The notes beneath the pieces were generated by a model that saw only the letters and a program-made list of their open reading frames with translations, was not told the DNA's origin and searched no databases. A stretch of 64,000 nucleotides of DNA from Zizania palustris (taxonomy: Eukaryota > Streptophyta > Magnoliopsida > Poales > Poaceae), in assembly GCA_019279435.1 (NCBI GenBank), contig JAAALK010000288.1:69936329-70000328 (forward strand), written 5' to 3'. Below are positions 54,718-64,000 of this stretch, piece by piece. The number at the start of each line of letters is the position of its first letter. Within the stretch, counting starts at the first letter, position 1. Both the position numbers and the translations under genes were made by a program.

Positions 54718-54905
54718 TGTATGAGTATAATATTTTAATGTGGGATGCTTCGACAGTATGCCGTGTGACTCCTATCCTCTCCTCCTACCCCCCTTGTGGG
54801 TGGCGGAGCCTTTATCATACAAAAAGGGTTTGCTAGGCACAATGATGGTCTGAACGACTGCATGCTTCGAACTTGTACATCCCGTCATAAAAGTTTTTAT
54901 TTGTA
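54718..54905. other. Spacer between antisense gene and tandem repeats
   Basis: No feature seen. Probably the 3' untranslated part of the antisense transcript and the 3' untranslated part of Tat-1 on the other strand. Confidence 0.4.
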
Positions 54906-55535
54906 CGTATCCTAACAAGCCAGAACCTGGAATCTTTATTGTGGCCACCTTCGGATCTTTTACGGACACTTCGCACCCGGAGGCTTGAAATTCTATTTTA
55001 TTTAAAGTCCTTAGACTCTTCTACGGATCCTAACAAGCCGAAGCCTGGAATCCGTAGGTTGGCCACCTTCGGCTCTTTTACAGATACTTCGCACCCGGAG
55101 GCTTGAAATTCTGTTTTATTTAAAGTCCTTAGACTCTTCTACGGATCCTAACAAGCCGGAGCCTGGAATCCGTAGGTTGGCCACCTTCGGCTCTTTTACA
55201 GATACTTCGCACCCGGAGGCTTGAAATTCTGTTTTATTTAAAGTCCTTAGACTCTTCTACGGATCCTAACAAGCCGGAGCCTGGAATCCGTAGGTTGGCC
55301 ACCTTCGGCTCTTTTACAGATACTTCGCACCCGGAGGCTTGAAATTCTGTTTTATTTAAAGTCCTTAGACTCTTCTACGGATCCTAACAAGCCGGAGCCT
55401 GGAATCCGTAGGTTGGCCACCTTCGGCTCTTTTACAGATACTTCGCACCCGGAGGCTTGAAATTCTGTTTTATTTAAAGTCCTTAGACTCTTCTACGGAT
55501 CCTAACAAGCCGGAGCCTGGAATCCGTAGGTTGGC
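54906..55535. repeat. 118-bp tandem repeat array in Tat-1
   Basis: Five full 118-bp units start at 54906, 55024, 55142, 55260 and 55378 (each with CGKATCCTAACAAGCC), plus a partial sixth from 55496. The last units are almost identical and the first is the most divergent. The array lies between the integrase stop (55719) and the antisense gene, in the 3' untranslated part of Tat-1. Confidence 0.97.
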
Positions 55536-55718
55536 AGAGCCACTGAACCAATGGTTCGTAGTCAGCCCCTTGGGTTTTTGCGAAAAATGCTTGGCTCTAC
55601 TATCATCACCGACCTCCTAATGCGTCCATCAGGAGGATGGGATGTTCGAAGGGCGAAACAAATTTCAACCCTTATCTTTATTTATAAAAGAAGTGTTACA
55701 AGTGATTACAAGGAAGCC

Positions 55719-57183
55719 TTAAGCGTAATATCTCTTAAGGTGCTCCGCATGCCACGCATGTTTCAACTCTTCTCCTTCTAAATTAGCTAATTTAAACGAT
55801 CCGGGGCGTCCTGAGCGTAAGATAACATATGGTCCTTCCCATTTGTTTCCTAGCTTCCCCGGAGCTATTACACTTCGCAATACTAGATGACCTGCTTTTA
55901 ACTCACTTAATCTGACTTTCGGGTCATACCACGTTTTTGTGTGCTGTTGGTACTTAGTCAGGTTGGCGACAGCTCGAAGACTTGTCTCTTCTAACAAGTC
56001 TATTGAAGTACTCCGATCATCTTCTTCTTCGTGTTGAATTACGCGAAGTGACTCCCCTTTGAGCTCCGTAGGGGTCATGGCTTCGTCTCCGAAGAGCAAT
56101 CTGAATGGCGTGAAACCGGTTGATCTAGTTTGTGTGGTTCGGATAGACCATAAAATTTTAGGTAGCTCTTCGACCCATAGGCCCTTGGCCAATCCCACAA
56201 TTCGGCGATTTAACCCGGAGAGGATATTCCCGTTGGCTCGTTCGACGGCCCCGTTGGATTGCGGATGTCGCACTGCTGCGAAGCATAGCTTAATGCCCAG
56301 TTCTTCACAGAATGTTTGAAAGGTATCAGCTTCGAACTGGGTTCCATTATCTACCGTTAATTCTCTGGGGACTCCGAACCTGCATATAATATTTTGCCAG
56401 AAGAATCTTTGTACGTTCTTCGAGGTGATGGTTGTTAGTGGCTCCGCTTCCACCCATTTTGAGAAGTATTCGATTGCTACCACCGCAAATTTCAACCCGC
56501 CTTTTGCTGGTGGGAAAGGGCCTATGAGGTCCATGCCCCATCTAGCCATCGGCCATACCGGGGCAATAACCTGAAGCTGAGCTGGCGGGCGATGGCTCCT
56601 TCTGCCCATCCATTGGCAGCCTTGGCATGCTCGAAACCAGGTCTTCAGCGTCTCTAACGATTGTTGGCCAATAAAACCCTTGCCGGAGCGTCTTGCCTGC
56701 TAGTGCTCGAGGGGCAAGATGACCTCCGCACAGCCCTTCGTGGATGCCTCGAAGTATGTCTTGACCTTCAGGCTGGGAGATGCATCGAAGCAGTGGTGAG
56801 CACACTCCGGCTTTGTACAGCACTTCCCCAATAAGTTTGTAATTTCGAGCTCTTGATTGCAATCTTCGAGCTTCTGGGCCTTCCGGAGGGTCATTGCTAC
56901 TTTGCAACATAGTTATTATCGGAGTTCGCCAATCCGTAGCTGGAATACACATTACTTCTGACGAGGGTATTTGGTCAGCTGCTGGCTGCTCTAATTCTTC
57001 ATAGAAAGCGCCCTCCGGGAGGTCTACTGCTCCTGCTGCAGCTTTTGCAAGAATATCTGCAAGTTGATTATCTGCCCGAGGTATGCTTCGAACTGTAAAT
57101 CCTTTGAATGCTGCTTCGGCCTTGCGGATTTCTTGAAGGTATTGCGCGAGATGTGGGTTTTTTTGCTTGGAAGCTTTTGTCAA
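55719..57183 (-). pseudogene. Tat-1 second RNase H end and integrase
   Basis: The frame from 57183 reads the end of the second RNase H (FTVRSIPRADNQLADILAKA) and the integrase zinc region (GLCGGHLAPRALAGKTLRQG, YWPTIVRDAEDL). It loses frame near 56637, between the H pair and the CQGCQWMGR pair. The integrase core continues to 55719: WGMDLIGPFPP, LTVDNGTQFEAD, HPQSNGAVERANG (D, D, E). The C-terminal domain is LKAGHLVLRSV and NKWEGPYVILRSGRPGSFKL. There is no chromodomain, as usual for Tat. The frameshift makes it non-functional as it stands. Confidence 0.9.
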
Positions 57184-58905
57184 TATGCCCCGCGACGACT
57201 TGGGAATCTGTTTTGATCACTATTCTTATAGCTCCGAGTGCTTTAGCCTTCCGGAGGCCTAGCAAGATTCCTTCGTACTCGGCAACGTTATTAGTGGTTC
57301 GGAAGTTGAGTCTTGCGGAATACATTGACTTTTGCCCTGATGGTGACAGGATGACTGCCCCTGCCCCGGCACCTGATGCTTGATAGGCTCCATCGGAGAA
57401 TATTGTCCAGAAATCGTCGGAGGGTTCCTCCGGGGTCCATACTGCAGATGGAGTCCACTCTGCTACAAAATCTGCTATAATTTGAGATTTAACAGCCATC
57501 CTCGCTGTGAAGGAGATTTCGAAGGGTGCCAGCTCGACTGCCCATTTTCCAACCCTGCCTGTGGAATCTTTGTTTCGGAGCATATCTCCAAGAGGATACG
57601 ATGTAGGGACGATGAGGTTATGCGCCAAGAAATAATGTCTTAGCTTCCGCGAGGCCATTACTAGGGCATAAGCAAATTTTTCGAGCTCGGAGTATCTGAT
57701 CTTGGCTCCGGATAATGCCTCCGACACAAAATAAATTGGGTTTTGTACCAGCTTCTCTTTAAGCTCGACTTCTCGGACCAGCACTGCGCTTACTGCTGAA
57801 CCTGTTGCTGCAAGGTACAGAAGCAGTGTTTCCCCTGGAAGTGGAACAGTTAAGGTTGATAATGTTCCGAGGTATGCTTTTATCTCTTCGAAGCTCTTCT
57901 GGCACTCCGGCGTCCAGCTGAAGCTTTCGGAGCCCTTGAGCGCCTTGAAAATTGGGAGGCTTCTCTCTGCCGATCTGAACAGGAACCTGCTGAGTGCTGC
58001 TAGCCTTCCTGCTAGTTTTTGTACTTGCTTCAAATTCTCTGGTGGAGTCATTCTTTGCAACGCACTTATTTGTGTTGGGCTGGCTTCGATCCCCCTGCTC
58101 GAAACTAAGTACCCTAGCAGTTTCCCTGCTTGCGCCCCGAATATACATTTTTCGGGGTTGAGGCGTACTCCACATGCTCGGAGGCTCTCGAAAGTTTCAG
58201 CTAGATCTAGGCTATGCTGGTGCTTTTGTACACTTTTTATTACAATATCGTCCATGTAGGCCTCGACATTGCGGCCTATCTGGTGACCTAAAGCCTTAGC
58301 TATTAAGCGAGAAAATGTGGCTCCGGCATTCCGCAAACCAAAAGGCATTCTTACATAGCAGAATACTCCAGAAGGAGTTATAAAACTTGTCTTTGCTTTG
58401 TCTTCGCGTTTCAGCCACACTTGATGGTACCCGGAATAGGCGTCGAGGAAGCTTAATAATTCGGAGCCGGCTGTAGAATCTATTAATTGATCTATTCGGG
58501 GCATTGGGTAGGGGTCTCGCGGGCATGCTTTATTTAATGAGGTGAAGTCGATACACATGCGCCATTTGCTCGAGTCCTTTTTCTTTACAAAAACAGGGTT
58601 GGCCAACCACTCAGTATGGGCCACCTCCCTGATAATGCCAGCTTTTAACAATTTTTCTACTTCGGCCTTGGCTAAGCTTGCTCTTTCTACTGATAGCTTT
58701 CGGAGCCCCTGGCGCACCGGCCTGGCCTTCGGGTTGACGAGCAGACTATGCTCGATGATGCTTCGGTCAACCCCGGTGATATCTTCGTCGGTCCAGGCAA
58801 ACATGTCTAGATTTGTCTTGACGACTTCTTCTAACGAGGCGGTTATTTCTGGAGATAGCCCCTTGCCAAATTTCACTGGGTACTCTTTGCCAGTTTTCTG
58901 AGATT
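57160..58905 (-). pseudogene. Tat-1 reverse transcriptase, RNase H and second RNase H
   Basis: RT from about 58880: LLKAGIIREVAHTEWLANPV, WRMCIDFTSLNKACPRDPYP, SFLDAYSGYHQV, MPFGLRNAGATF, YMDDIVIKS (near 58250). Then the gypsy RNase H (SFSWTPECQKSFEEIK, YFVSEALSGAKIRYSELEK). The second RNase H follows (WTIFSDGAYQASGAGAGAV, NNVAEYEGILLGLRKAKALG, IKTDSQVVAGHI). The frame is lost at a seven-T run on the plus strand near 57160 (single-base change). It joins gag-PR through another shift in an A run near 58905. Dual RNase H is diagnostic of Tat. Confidence 0.93.
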
Positions 58906-61067
58906 ATTCTTGTCTCAACATCACCCTCCGAGCTTGGCTTAAGCGAAGATCCCTTCGGAGGGCTCAATGCCTCCGGTACTTCCTCGGCGCTTTTCGCCAC
59001 ATTATGCACTTGTCGGGGGTCCAATGGCTGTCCGTGGCCATACTCTGTCCTTCTGGATACAGCCTGGTCTCCTGAAATAGTGAGCACCCCACCTTGCGTG
59101 GGCATTTTGAGACAAAGGTAATTGTGATGTGCTATAGCCCCGAATTGGTTCAACATCCCTCGACCGAAGATAGCATTATAAGCGTAAGGGGCATCCACCA
59201 CATCGAAAATCACCTCTTCTACTCGGGCCAGCGGCCCCTCTCCGAAGGCAACCTCGAGGCCTATTTGGCCGAGGGCATCGAGAGGCGGTCCTGAGAACCC
59301 TTGAAGCGGCCGGGCTGCTGGAAGCAGATGCTTCCGAGGTATGCACATCTGGTCGAAGGCCTGGACGAAGAGTATGTCTGCGGAGCTCCCGCCATCTACC
59401 AGAATCCTTCGAACATCTGCCCCTGCTATATCGGCAGAGATGACTAATGGGTCAGCATGGGGAAACTTCACCCCTACAGCATCGCTGGCTGTGAACGAGA
59501 TGGGCACACGGGACCATTCTGGCATCCCTTCAGCGGAACTTGAATTCCCAATGTGCCCAACCTCGCGGACGTACTCGTGGCGCTGTCTCTTGGACATGCT
59601 GCCGAGGGTCCCCCCTCCGGAGATGGGCAGGACCACTCTCTTGCCGCGGTCTTGCGGATCTTCTTGCTTTGGTGGTGGCATAATACTGGCCACCGGTAGC
59701 CGTATGGGGGCTTCGAGGGCACCAGCTCGGGCCACAGCTTGAACAGGCTCCGATCGTGCCATCGGTGGAGCCCGATCCGAAGTACCTCGCCTGGTATTTC
59801 GCTCGAGGTATTCACCTCGAAGGGTTAACACTGTCTTGCAGTCCTTTGTGTCATGGCTTCTATTGTCGCCATGCACGCAACAAAAATGACTCTGGCGCCT
59901 ACCAAGCACCCTTTCTTGAGGTCCTGGAGGCCTAGCCTTGAAACTTTTTCCCTGCTGGAAATTGGCAGGTGCCTTCGAAGCTGAAGGTGTAATGTTTAGC
60001 ACTTCCGAACGGAAATGCTTCTTCCCTCGCCTGTACTCGCTGGGGCGGCTGTCTTGTGGAGGTTGCGGCGTAGCGGCGGCTTCTGGCTCCCCTTTGACTT
60101 CCCGGAGGGTGGGTAGTGTTGCTTCAACTCGCCGCAGGCATCCTTCCTCTGCCTTGGCATACTGTTCGAAGTATGCCATGAGATGCGCCACGGACGTTAC
60201 CGGCTTCCGATGGAGTTTGCTGAGGAGGTCGGGGTTCAGCACCCCTTCGCGGGCAGCATCAACTACTGAGGAGGTAGAGAGGCCCTTGATTTGTGACTTG
60301 GTGTGGGCGAAGCGTGTGAAGTACTCCCGGAGGGTTTCTCCCACCCGCTGCTTTACTTGAAACAAACTTCCTGTGGACATTGGGGCCACGAAGGTACCTT
60401 GGAAGTTTCTCACGAATTTCTTTTTGAGCTGCTCCCATGAACTGATCGATCCTGGCTTTAAGGACCAGAACCAGCGGAGCGCCACGCCTTCGAGAGCGAG
60501 GGGGAAGCATTTTGCCATGGTGCTTCGCACCCCTCCGCTTGCTTCTATAGCCAGGGCGTAAGAGCGGGCGAATTCTCCGGGGTCCGACCCCCCGGAGTAT
60601 TTGTGCAGCTTCGAGGCCTTGAACTTGGGGTCGAAAGGCACTCTCTGCAGATCAGGGTGCAACGGAGACTCATTATCGAAGGAGGCATTCTCGGCCTCCT
60701 CTTGGACTTGTATAACTTCTGGGGGATTGCGGGCTCCATCGTCTTGAGGCCCCCTTGGAGTTTTGGTGGAAGCTTGAGTGCGGAGTCGGTCGGTGGCCTC
60801 TTGCCTCCATCTGGATACCTCCTCCTGAAGCCTGGCTAGCTGCGTAGCCTCGGTTTCGGGAGGGCCTTCGTCTTCGTCGGAGGGTACTTCTGGATCCCGG
60901 CTTGCTGCATAGTCGGTCTGAAGTGTTGTAGGAGGAGGCAGAGGGCCCCGGGACGCTCGACGCCCAGTGACATCAGCGGGAATCGCTGGATTAGCCGAGG
61001 GTCCGGCTCCGTTGGTCCGAGGGGACCTTCGAAGGGGACCCGAAGCTTGACCACGCTTCGGAGGCAT
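58900..61067 (-). pseudogene. Tat-1 gag-protease
   Basis: ATG at 61065-61067 (MPPKRGQASGPLRRSPR). The capsid-like gag domain reads LPRYSGG-type KLHKYSGGSDPGEFARSYAL, AKCFPLALEGVALRWFWSL and SWEQLKKKFVRNFQGTF. The zinc-binding segment is CCVHGDNRSHDTKDC. The protease has RRILVDGGSSADILF, ILF and a flap near IFGRGMLNQFGAIAHHNYL. The frame should continue into RT, but a one-base change near 58905 diverts it to a stop at 58767. Gag, protease and RT were evidently one polyprotein. Confidence 0.92.
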
Positions 61068-61254
61068 GGCTAGCCGTTGAGATGTCTTGGAGATGGAGGA
61101 CTTCGAACGACTCGAGGGGTCGAGGGAAGGCCTTCGAGCTGCACTAAGAAGCCCTCAACTGAAGGGTGCACGGAGTATCTGGACTCTGAGGCTCCCTCCG
61201 TAAGTGCTCTTCAGAGTGCAGTCAGCGGTAGGGAACAAGCTTTTAGAACTTGGA

Positions 61255-61272
61255 TCCCCACGGACGGCGCCA
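61255..61272 (-). promoter_or_regulatory. Tat-1 primer-binding site
   Basis: Minus strand TGGCGCCGTCCGTGGGGA, 2 nt inside the 5' LTR. TGGCGCCGT is a common gypsy primer-site start. The tRNA is not assigned. Confidence 0.8.
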
Positions 61273-61274
61273 AC

Positions 61275-61772
61275 TGTTGGTGTAAAAGTTACACCAACAG
61301 GTTCTCGGTAATCAAGAACGGACAAACGAGAAGTTTGTGCTTTTAGGATGAACTCGAGCCTCCGTAAAGGATAATAACTCAAGAGGTCCGAATGCGGGTG
61401 TTTGAACAACTGGTTCTGGATCCTTCTTACAAGGTACAATGGGGGGTATTTATAGGGAAAAAGGCATAAGGAATAGACCTATTTACCCCTACATTACAAC
61501 TGACATAGTAGAATTTATTCAATATTATAAACAAGGTTATACACGGTAAAGTGCCGTAGGGTAGATGGATAAGCTGGACATCCAATCAATCACGTCTTCC
61601 TGCTTCGAGGCCTCCTTCCTCCCTTCGGAGGGTCCTCCGTGACTTCGCATCGTGACACCCTCCGACCGTGTTGACGTATGCTTCGAACATCAGTCCGCCA
61701 CCTTCGGGATCTTCCCGGAGCCCACGGAGGGTTAGTCTTTAAGTCTTGGAAATAAAGTAATTTCCCCCAACA
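61275..61772 (-). repeat. Tat-1 5' LTR, complete
   Basis: 498 bp. On the minus strand starts TGTTGGGGGAAA and ends TTTTACACCAACA. TATA CTATAAATA on the minus strand at about 61446-61454. Flanked by CTCTC at 61773. Confidence 0.92.
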
Positions 61773-61777
61773 CTCTC

Positions 61778-61938
61778 TTTGCTTCATTAAATGTGTGAAT
61801 TGTGTTTGGGATTATATCTCATATCTTGCTCCATATACTTGTACCCCATCATTTCTTCAGGGGGAGCTTTGCGCTTAATTGTGGATACTTCTACTTTAAC
61901 ATATTTCTTTATCTCTGAAGTGTTTGTCATCAATTACC
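61778..61938 (+). other. Sire-2 tail after Tat-1
   Basis: Continuation of 38239. A CAGGGGGAGC tract lies at about 61858. No ORF. Confidence 0.7.
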
Positions 61939-61952
61939 AAAAAGGGGGAGAT
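61939..61952 (+). promoter_or_regulatory. Sire-2 polypurine tract
   Basis: AAAAAGGGGGAGAT directly before the 3' LTR. Confidence 0.88.
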
Positions 61953-63382
61953 TGAAGATCTAGGCCCTATGTGAGTTTTGGTAATTAATGATAAACATGC
62001 GTTTTGTGGACTAATATTTTTCTTAAGTGTGAAGGAAATGAGTAGGTCCCGCGCAAATGGAGCACAAGATGGAAACCCGAAGATCTGGACGTTTATAGGC
62101 TACGGCAAAAGGTTTGAAGGAATCTAGAAATTGATCGAGGTGTTTTGGAGCGATCAATTAGGCTAGGTTTAAATTTTGTTTTTGCCGTACTATAAAGAGG
62201 GGTTGCATCTTGGTTATGAGTTGATTTTCAAGTGCCAATTTGCATTGCATATAGTATCTTTTGATCATGTGTGATTGTTGCAAAAGTTGCTATTTTGGCA
62301 AATTCCTTGAAAAACATATTGCAGCGTTTTGTTGGAGTTGTCTGACCCTGGCGGTCTGACCGACCATGTGGGTCCGGTCAGACCGGCTGGAGTTGGGCGG
62401 TCCGACCGGCCAGGGGGCCGGTCCGACCGGGTTGCGCGCGTTGGAAAACTGCTGGTTTACAGAGCCGACGGGAGCACTATCGGTCCGACCGAGCCGATGG
62501 CCGGTCAGACCGGGTAGGGCCGGTCTGACCGGGCCAGCATGGCTGGTCAGACCGAGGCGTCCTGTCACATCAGTAAACGGCTAGTTTTCTAGCCGTTGCA
62601 GTTGAGGTCGGTCAGACCGGCCCAAGATGGGCGGTCAGACCGACAATGCGCAGAGAGCCACCTAACTTGTGTAACGACTAGTTTTTGGGTGTGTGGCTAT
62701 ATAAACCCTTGCTACAGCTCCTTTGCTAGACTTTTGGCATTCATTTGAGCATTCTTGAGCACAAGAGAGTCTCTCCCACCATTGAGCACTAATTTGAGCA
62801 CTAGTGAGGTTGGGAAGAAAAAGGGGTGATCAAGTGATTGAGTAAATTGCATTGCATTGGCATTTTGGCACTTGATCCTCTTCTCCTAGCTTTGATTGCA
62901 GCTTGTTACTCTTGGAGATTGCCATCTCCTAGACGGCTTGGAGAAGAAACCGGTGATCTCCCCTAGAAGGTTGTGGAGGAGACCCGGGAGGTTGTGAAGG
63001 TTGGAGCTCGCCTATCCGGAGTGGAGAAGAGCTACCACTAGTGATCGAGGCCCGAGAGTTGCACTTCAGGTGCCGGCTCATCTTCAAGCTAATTTCTCTT
63101 TGAGAAATCCGAGGCTTGGTGAAGAGAGCGGTCAAGTGAAACTCGCCTCAACGAGGACGTAGGAAATTGGCAAATTTCCGAACCTCGGGATAAAATTCGA
63201 TTGTCTCTTGTCCCTTTATCTTCGTGCAAGTTTATTTGTGCAAGCTTACTTTTCTAGAGTAATTTACCTGTTCTAGCGGTTTGCTACCATTGTCTTAGGA
63301 CCTTGATCATTGTTTAACCGAAATCGAATTAGTTTTAAAAACCGCCTATTCACCCCCCTCTAGTCGGTACATCGATCCTACA
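61953..63382 (+). repeat. Sire-2 3' LTR
   Basis: 1430 bp, same length as the 5' LTR, seven substitutions by eye. TATATAAA at about 62698. Palindrome cluster 62353-62643. Confidence 0.96.
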
Positions 63383-63423
63383 CGAAGGAGATTTTGTGCA
63401 TAAGATACAAAGCCATTCACAAA

Positions 63424-64000
63424 TGCAATGACCTGATCACATCCTTTGCCAGGTGAGGAGTAAGTTCTAGGATAATATTATCATCGTTGATTTATAATAT
63501 TAGGAGAATGATGTGATGATTAGTAGTAATATATGAAATTATGGCAAATAGGTCGATAATTCCAGTTTAACCAAACCGCACTGTTGGGTTGCCTCCTTGG
63601 GACCCTCGTGTTTTATGCAACCAAAAAAACTATTGTGCCTTTGCTGAATCACGTTGGTTGATGTCCTTTAAACATGCCAAATGGAAATTGGGGGTGCTTC
63701 AATCTCCTATGACTTAAAAGCCAACCAAAAATTTGAATTTTTAAATCCAATTTTAAGGGGAGCCTTTATGGTACCACACATACCTCTTAAGAAGATAAAA
63801 GATCAATTAAATCATAGCCCTTTATTAAGTATTAATTTAATTAAATAAAATCCAATCTATAGGAAACATGTTGTAGTAGGGTACCAATGTCAATACTCAA
63901 ATTTTATGAAAACCTCGAATCGAGTTGATTGAACACGGTGAAATATATCCCACGAGCGGATCATTGCACTTGTTTTCAACCCCAAACCCTGAGATGACAT
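63424..64000. other. Unassigned right flank
   Basis: AT-rich sequence outside MITE-1. No ORF, RNA gene or element end recognised. Confidence 0.5.

Larger units (their letters stand above)
38245..61772 (-). mobile_element. Tat-1: Ty3/gypsy (Tat-lineage) retrotransposon with antisense spliced gene
   Basis: Minus-strand element: 5' LTR 61275-61772, primer site 61255-61272, gag-PR, RT-RH-second RH, INT, tandem repeats, antisense gene, 3' LTR at 38245. The outer edges TGTTGG/CCAACA are flanked by CTCTC. Its own sequence is about 11.7 kb once Sire-3 is removed. A second RNase H between RT-RH and integrase, an extra ORF and 3' tandem repeats are traits of the Tat lineage (Grande/Ogre/Retand relatives). 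Coding regions carry three single-base frameshifts. Confidence 0.93.
28685..63382 (+). mobile_element. Sire-2: near-intact Sirevirus-like Ty1/copia retrotransposon
   Basis: Two 1430-bp LTRs begin TGAAGATCTAGG and end ATCGATCCTACA. They enclose a primer site, gag, an uninterrupted pol, a third ORF, serial polypurine tracts, and the whole of Tat-1. Its own length is about 11.2 kb. Counting by eye, the LTRs differ at only seven positions (about 0.5%), so insertion is recent. It is the only element here whose pol frame is open end to end, but Tat-1 now splits its 3' region. Confidence 0.95.
28467..63414. mobile_element. MITE-1: Mutator-type MITE split by Sire-2
   Basis: The left portion 28467-28684 starts GGCTTTGTATCC. 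The right portion 63388-63414 ends GATACAAAGCC. Between them lies Sire-2 with its target duplication. Without Sire-2 the element is about 245 bp. Its two arms are inverted copies over roughly 85 bp (for example CACAAGGCCGATCGTGG against CCACGATCGACCTTGTG), so it can form a long hairpin. The 9-bp TSD ATTCACAAA fits the Mutator superfamily. Confidence 0.85.

Noticed and set aside
54906..55535. CRISPR-like array
   Set aside because: Units are contiguous 118-bp tandem repeats without unique spacers, in a plant retrotransposon.

Overview
This window looks like plant nuclear DNA, most likely from a grass. It contains Ty1/copia elements primed by initiator-Met tRNA, a Tat-lineage Ty3/gypsy element, a CACTA transposon carrying host exons, a MITE with a 9-bp target duplication, and TATAAATA-type promoters. 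I see no intact ordinary host gene, rRNA or tRNA gene. Almost every base can be assigned to transposable elements nested inside each other, as in gene-poor or pericentromeric heterochromatin. The species cannot be fixed from the sequence alone.

Layout. (1) 1-13.1 kb is old, decayed DNA: a Ty3/gypsy integrase tail (1-690), a minus-strand copia relic (about 1298-11340, here Copia-M) split by a 3.3-kb solo-LTR-like insertion (3342-6618), two TRIM-like mini-retrotransposons, and a gag-only copia remnant (12289-12894). (2) 13153-28222 is Sire-1, a Sirevirus-like copia element with target duplication CCATT that split one TRIM. Sire-1 itself holds an inverted solo LTR (15693-17667, TSD AAGAT) and a CACTA transposon (22597-25294, TSD ATT) carrying fragments of an AGC-type protein kinase and an ankyrin-repeat gene. 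(3) 28467-63414 is a five-level nest. A Mutator-type MITE (9-bp TSD ATTCACAAA) was entered by Sire-2 (28685-63382). Sire-2 was entered by Tat-1 (38245-61772, minus strand, TSD CTCTC). Tat-1 was entered by Sire-3 (41201-52994, TSD CACCT), whose 3' LTR carries a 0.5-kb AT-rich insertion.

How the genes work together. Sire-1, Sire-2 and Sire-3 encode Gag (packaging, zinc knuckles, coiled coil) and Pol (protease, integrase, reverse transcriptase, RNase H). Only Sire-2 has an uninterrupted pol. It also has a third ORF after pol, behind its own leader-like sequence and a candidate intron. Tat-1 encodes gag-protease-RT-RNaseH-second RNaseH-integrase on the minus strand, broken by three frameshifts. 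On the opposite strand it carries a five-exon gene with four GT-AG introns, its own TATA box and one premature stop. A 118-bp tandem array lies between that gene and integrase. The antisense, intron-containing gene is the most interesting feature: introns antisense to the genomic transcript would not be removed during retrotransposition.

The three youngest elements show about 0.5% (Sire-2), 0.55% (Sire-3) and 1.3% (Tat-1) LTR divergence by hand count, so the right-hand nest is recent. The left 13 kb is far older.
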